Positions 4,961-5,924 of a stretch of 5,924 nt of DNA are shown in pieces. Source of the DNA: Solirubrobacteraceae bacterium (GTDB lineage: Bacteria > Actinomycetota > Thermoleophilia > Solirubrobacterales > Solirubrobacteraceae); assembly GCA_016462625.1 (NCBI GenBank), contig JAEMSV010000176.1, positions 1 to 5,924 on the forward strand, in the 5' to 3' direction. The notes under the pieces are model-generated. The model saw only the letters and a program-made list of their open reading frames with translations. It had not been told where the DNA came from and did not search any database. The position numbers were made by a program, and so were the translations under genes. How positions within the stretch are numbered: the stretch's first letter is position 1; each line of letters begins with the position of its first letter.

Positions 4961-5924
4961 TCAGTCCTGCACGCGGTTGCGCTCGTCGTAGCCCTCGATG
5001 GTCTTCTGCCGGGCCCGCGCGACCGCGAGCGCGCCCGGGGGCACGTCGGCCGTGACGACCGAGCCCGCGGCGGTCCACGCGTCGTCGCCGACGGTGACCG
5101 GCGCGACGAACGAGGTGTCGACGCCTCCGTGCACCCGCTTGCCGATCGTGGTGCGGTGCTTGTTGCGGCCGTCGTAGTTCGCGGTGATGGTCCCGGCGCC
5201 GAGGTTCGCCTTCTCCCCCACGTCGGCGTCGCCGATGTACGAGAGGTGTGGGACCTTCGCGCCCTCGCCGATGTCGGAGTTCTTGACCTCGACGTACGTG
5301 CCGATCTTCGATCCGTCGCGCAGGAGCGTGCCCGGGCGGAGGTAGGCAAACGGGCCGACGCTCACGCGGTTGCCGACCTCGGCGTCGGTGGCGTAGACGT
5401 GCAGCAGCTTGGAGTCGTCGCCGACGCGGGTGTCGAGCAGCGTGGTCTGCGGGCCGATCTGGCTGCGCTCGCCGATGGCGGTCGTCCCGCGCAGGACGGC
5501 GCCGGGCTCGATGACGGTGTCGGCGCCGACGGTGACGCCGACGTCGATGCTCGTCCCACCGGGGGCGACGATCGTGACCCCTTGCGCCGCGAGCGCGTCG
5601 AAGATGCGCTGCTGGGCGACGGCGCGGACCTCCGCGAGCTGCCGGCGGTCGTTGACGCCGAGCGTGAGGGTCGGGTCGGCGAACTCGTGCGCCGCGACCC
5701 GCAGGCCGCGGGCGCGCAGGAGCGGGAGGACGTCGGGGAGGTAGCGCTCACCCTGGGCGGTGTGGGCGCCGACCTCGGGCAGCGTGTCGGCCAGGGCACC
5801 GCCGTCGAAGACGATCAGGCCGGTGTTGACCTCGTCGATGAGGAGCTCCTCGGCCGTCGCGTCGCCGGGGACCTTCGTCTCGACGACCTTCTCGACGTCG
5901 CCGTCGTCGCCGCGGACGATGCGG
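4961..5924 (-). CDS. glmU: Bifunctional GlmU (UDP-GlcNAc synthesis), N-terminus cut by right edge
   Basis: GlmU acetylates glucosamine 1-phosphate and then couples it to UTP, making UDP-GlcNAc for peptidoglycan. The window holds the last 320 residues; the frame stays open to the right edge. Residues 1-120 are the end of the uridylyltransferase domain, with Glu15 (VVETK), Asn33 (EVNTG) and LTLGVNDR. From about 133 onward the left-handed beta-helix acetyltransferase domain shows repeated hexapeptides (VTVGAD, AIGERS, VGDDSK). Counting from E. coli GlmU, Arg333, Lys351, His363, Tyr366, Asn377, Lys392, Ala423 and Arg440 all have identical counterparts at Arg196, Lys214, His226, Tyr229, Asn240, Lys255, Ala286 and Arg303. 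Ser405 is replaced by Val268. The C-terminus ends shortly after the acetyltransferase core, without a long disordered tail. It is first in the visible minus-strand cluster, upstream of prs. An internal GTG at 5365 is not a separate start. Confidence 0.96.
   Translation of the reverse strand, partial: RIVRGDDGDVEKVVETKVPGDATAEELLIDEVNTGLIVFDGGALADTLPEVGAHTAQGERYLPDVLPLLRARGLRVAAHEFADPTLTLGVNDRRQLAEVRAVAQQRIFDALAAQGVTIVAPGGTSIDVGVTVGADTVIEPGAVLRGTTAIGERSQIGPQTTLLDTRVGDDSKLLHVYATDAEVGNRVSVGPFAYLRPGTLLRDGSKIGTYVEVKNSDIGEGAKVPHLSYIGDADVGEKANLGAGTITANYDGRNKHRTTIGKRVHGGVDTSFVAPVTVGDDAWTAAGSVVTADVPPGALAVARARQKTIEGYDERNRVQD

Noticed and set aside
4074..4991. Plus-strand frame of 305 codons opposite prs
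   Set aside because: It mirrors the prs coding sequence (Val/Asp/Arg/Leu-rich, no domain), a shadow.
4961..5365. Separate 134-residue acetyltransferase gene starting at GTG 5365
   Set aside because: The frame continues unbroken upstream through beta-helix repeats and the uridylyltransferase domain, so this is the C-terminus of glmU.

Overview
The window is G+C-rich bacterial DNA with strong G/C preference at third codon positions. A DUF4235 protein, -10-like TANNNT boxes placed for leaderless transcripts, and the gene set point to an actinobacterium. A deep-branching class such as Thermoleophilia (Solirubrobacterales-like) is my best guess from family resemblance, but the sequence alone does not prove it. 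No rRNA, tRNA, CRISPR array, insertion sequence or phage gene was seen, and coding density is very high.

Layout. (1) 1-690, minus strand: a gene I do not recognise, with a strong ribosome-binding site, running off the left edge without a stop. (2) 691-806: a 116-base divergent intergenic region with a TANNNT box just before the next gene. (3) 807-2214, plus strand: a two-gene unit, a small DUF4235 membrane protein overlapping by 8 bases an aldo/keto reductase-fold protein. The latter keeps the tetrad Tyr and His but has lost the Asp and Lys. (4) 2220-5924, minus strand: a four-gene cluster transcribed right to left. It holds glmU (3' part only; its 5' end lies beyond the right edge), prs, a 103-residue protein resembling Xre/MbcA/ParS-type antitoxins, and an EAL-DICT protein that is probably a cyclic-di-GMP phosphodiesterase. 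The two units converge with only 5 bases between stop codons.

How the genes may work together. GlmU makes UDP-GlcNAc for cell-wall precursors and Prs makes PRPP for nucleotide, His, Trp and NAD synthesis; glmU-prs adjacency is a common bacterial housekeeping arrangement. The two regulatory-looking genes downstream of prs are the accessory part. The ParS-like gene beside prs stands out because the known ParT toxin (partner of ParS) ADP-ribosylates Prs, though no toxin gene is present here. The other notable points are the aldo/keto reductase with half a catalytic tetrad, and a Ser-to-Val change in the acetyltransferase site of GlmU.
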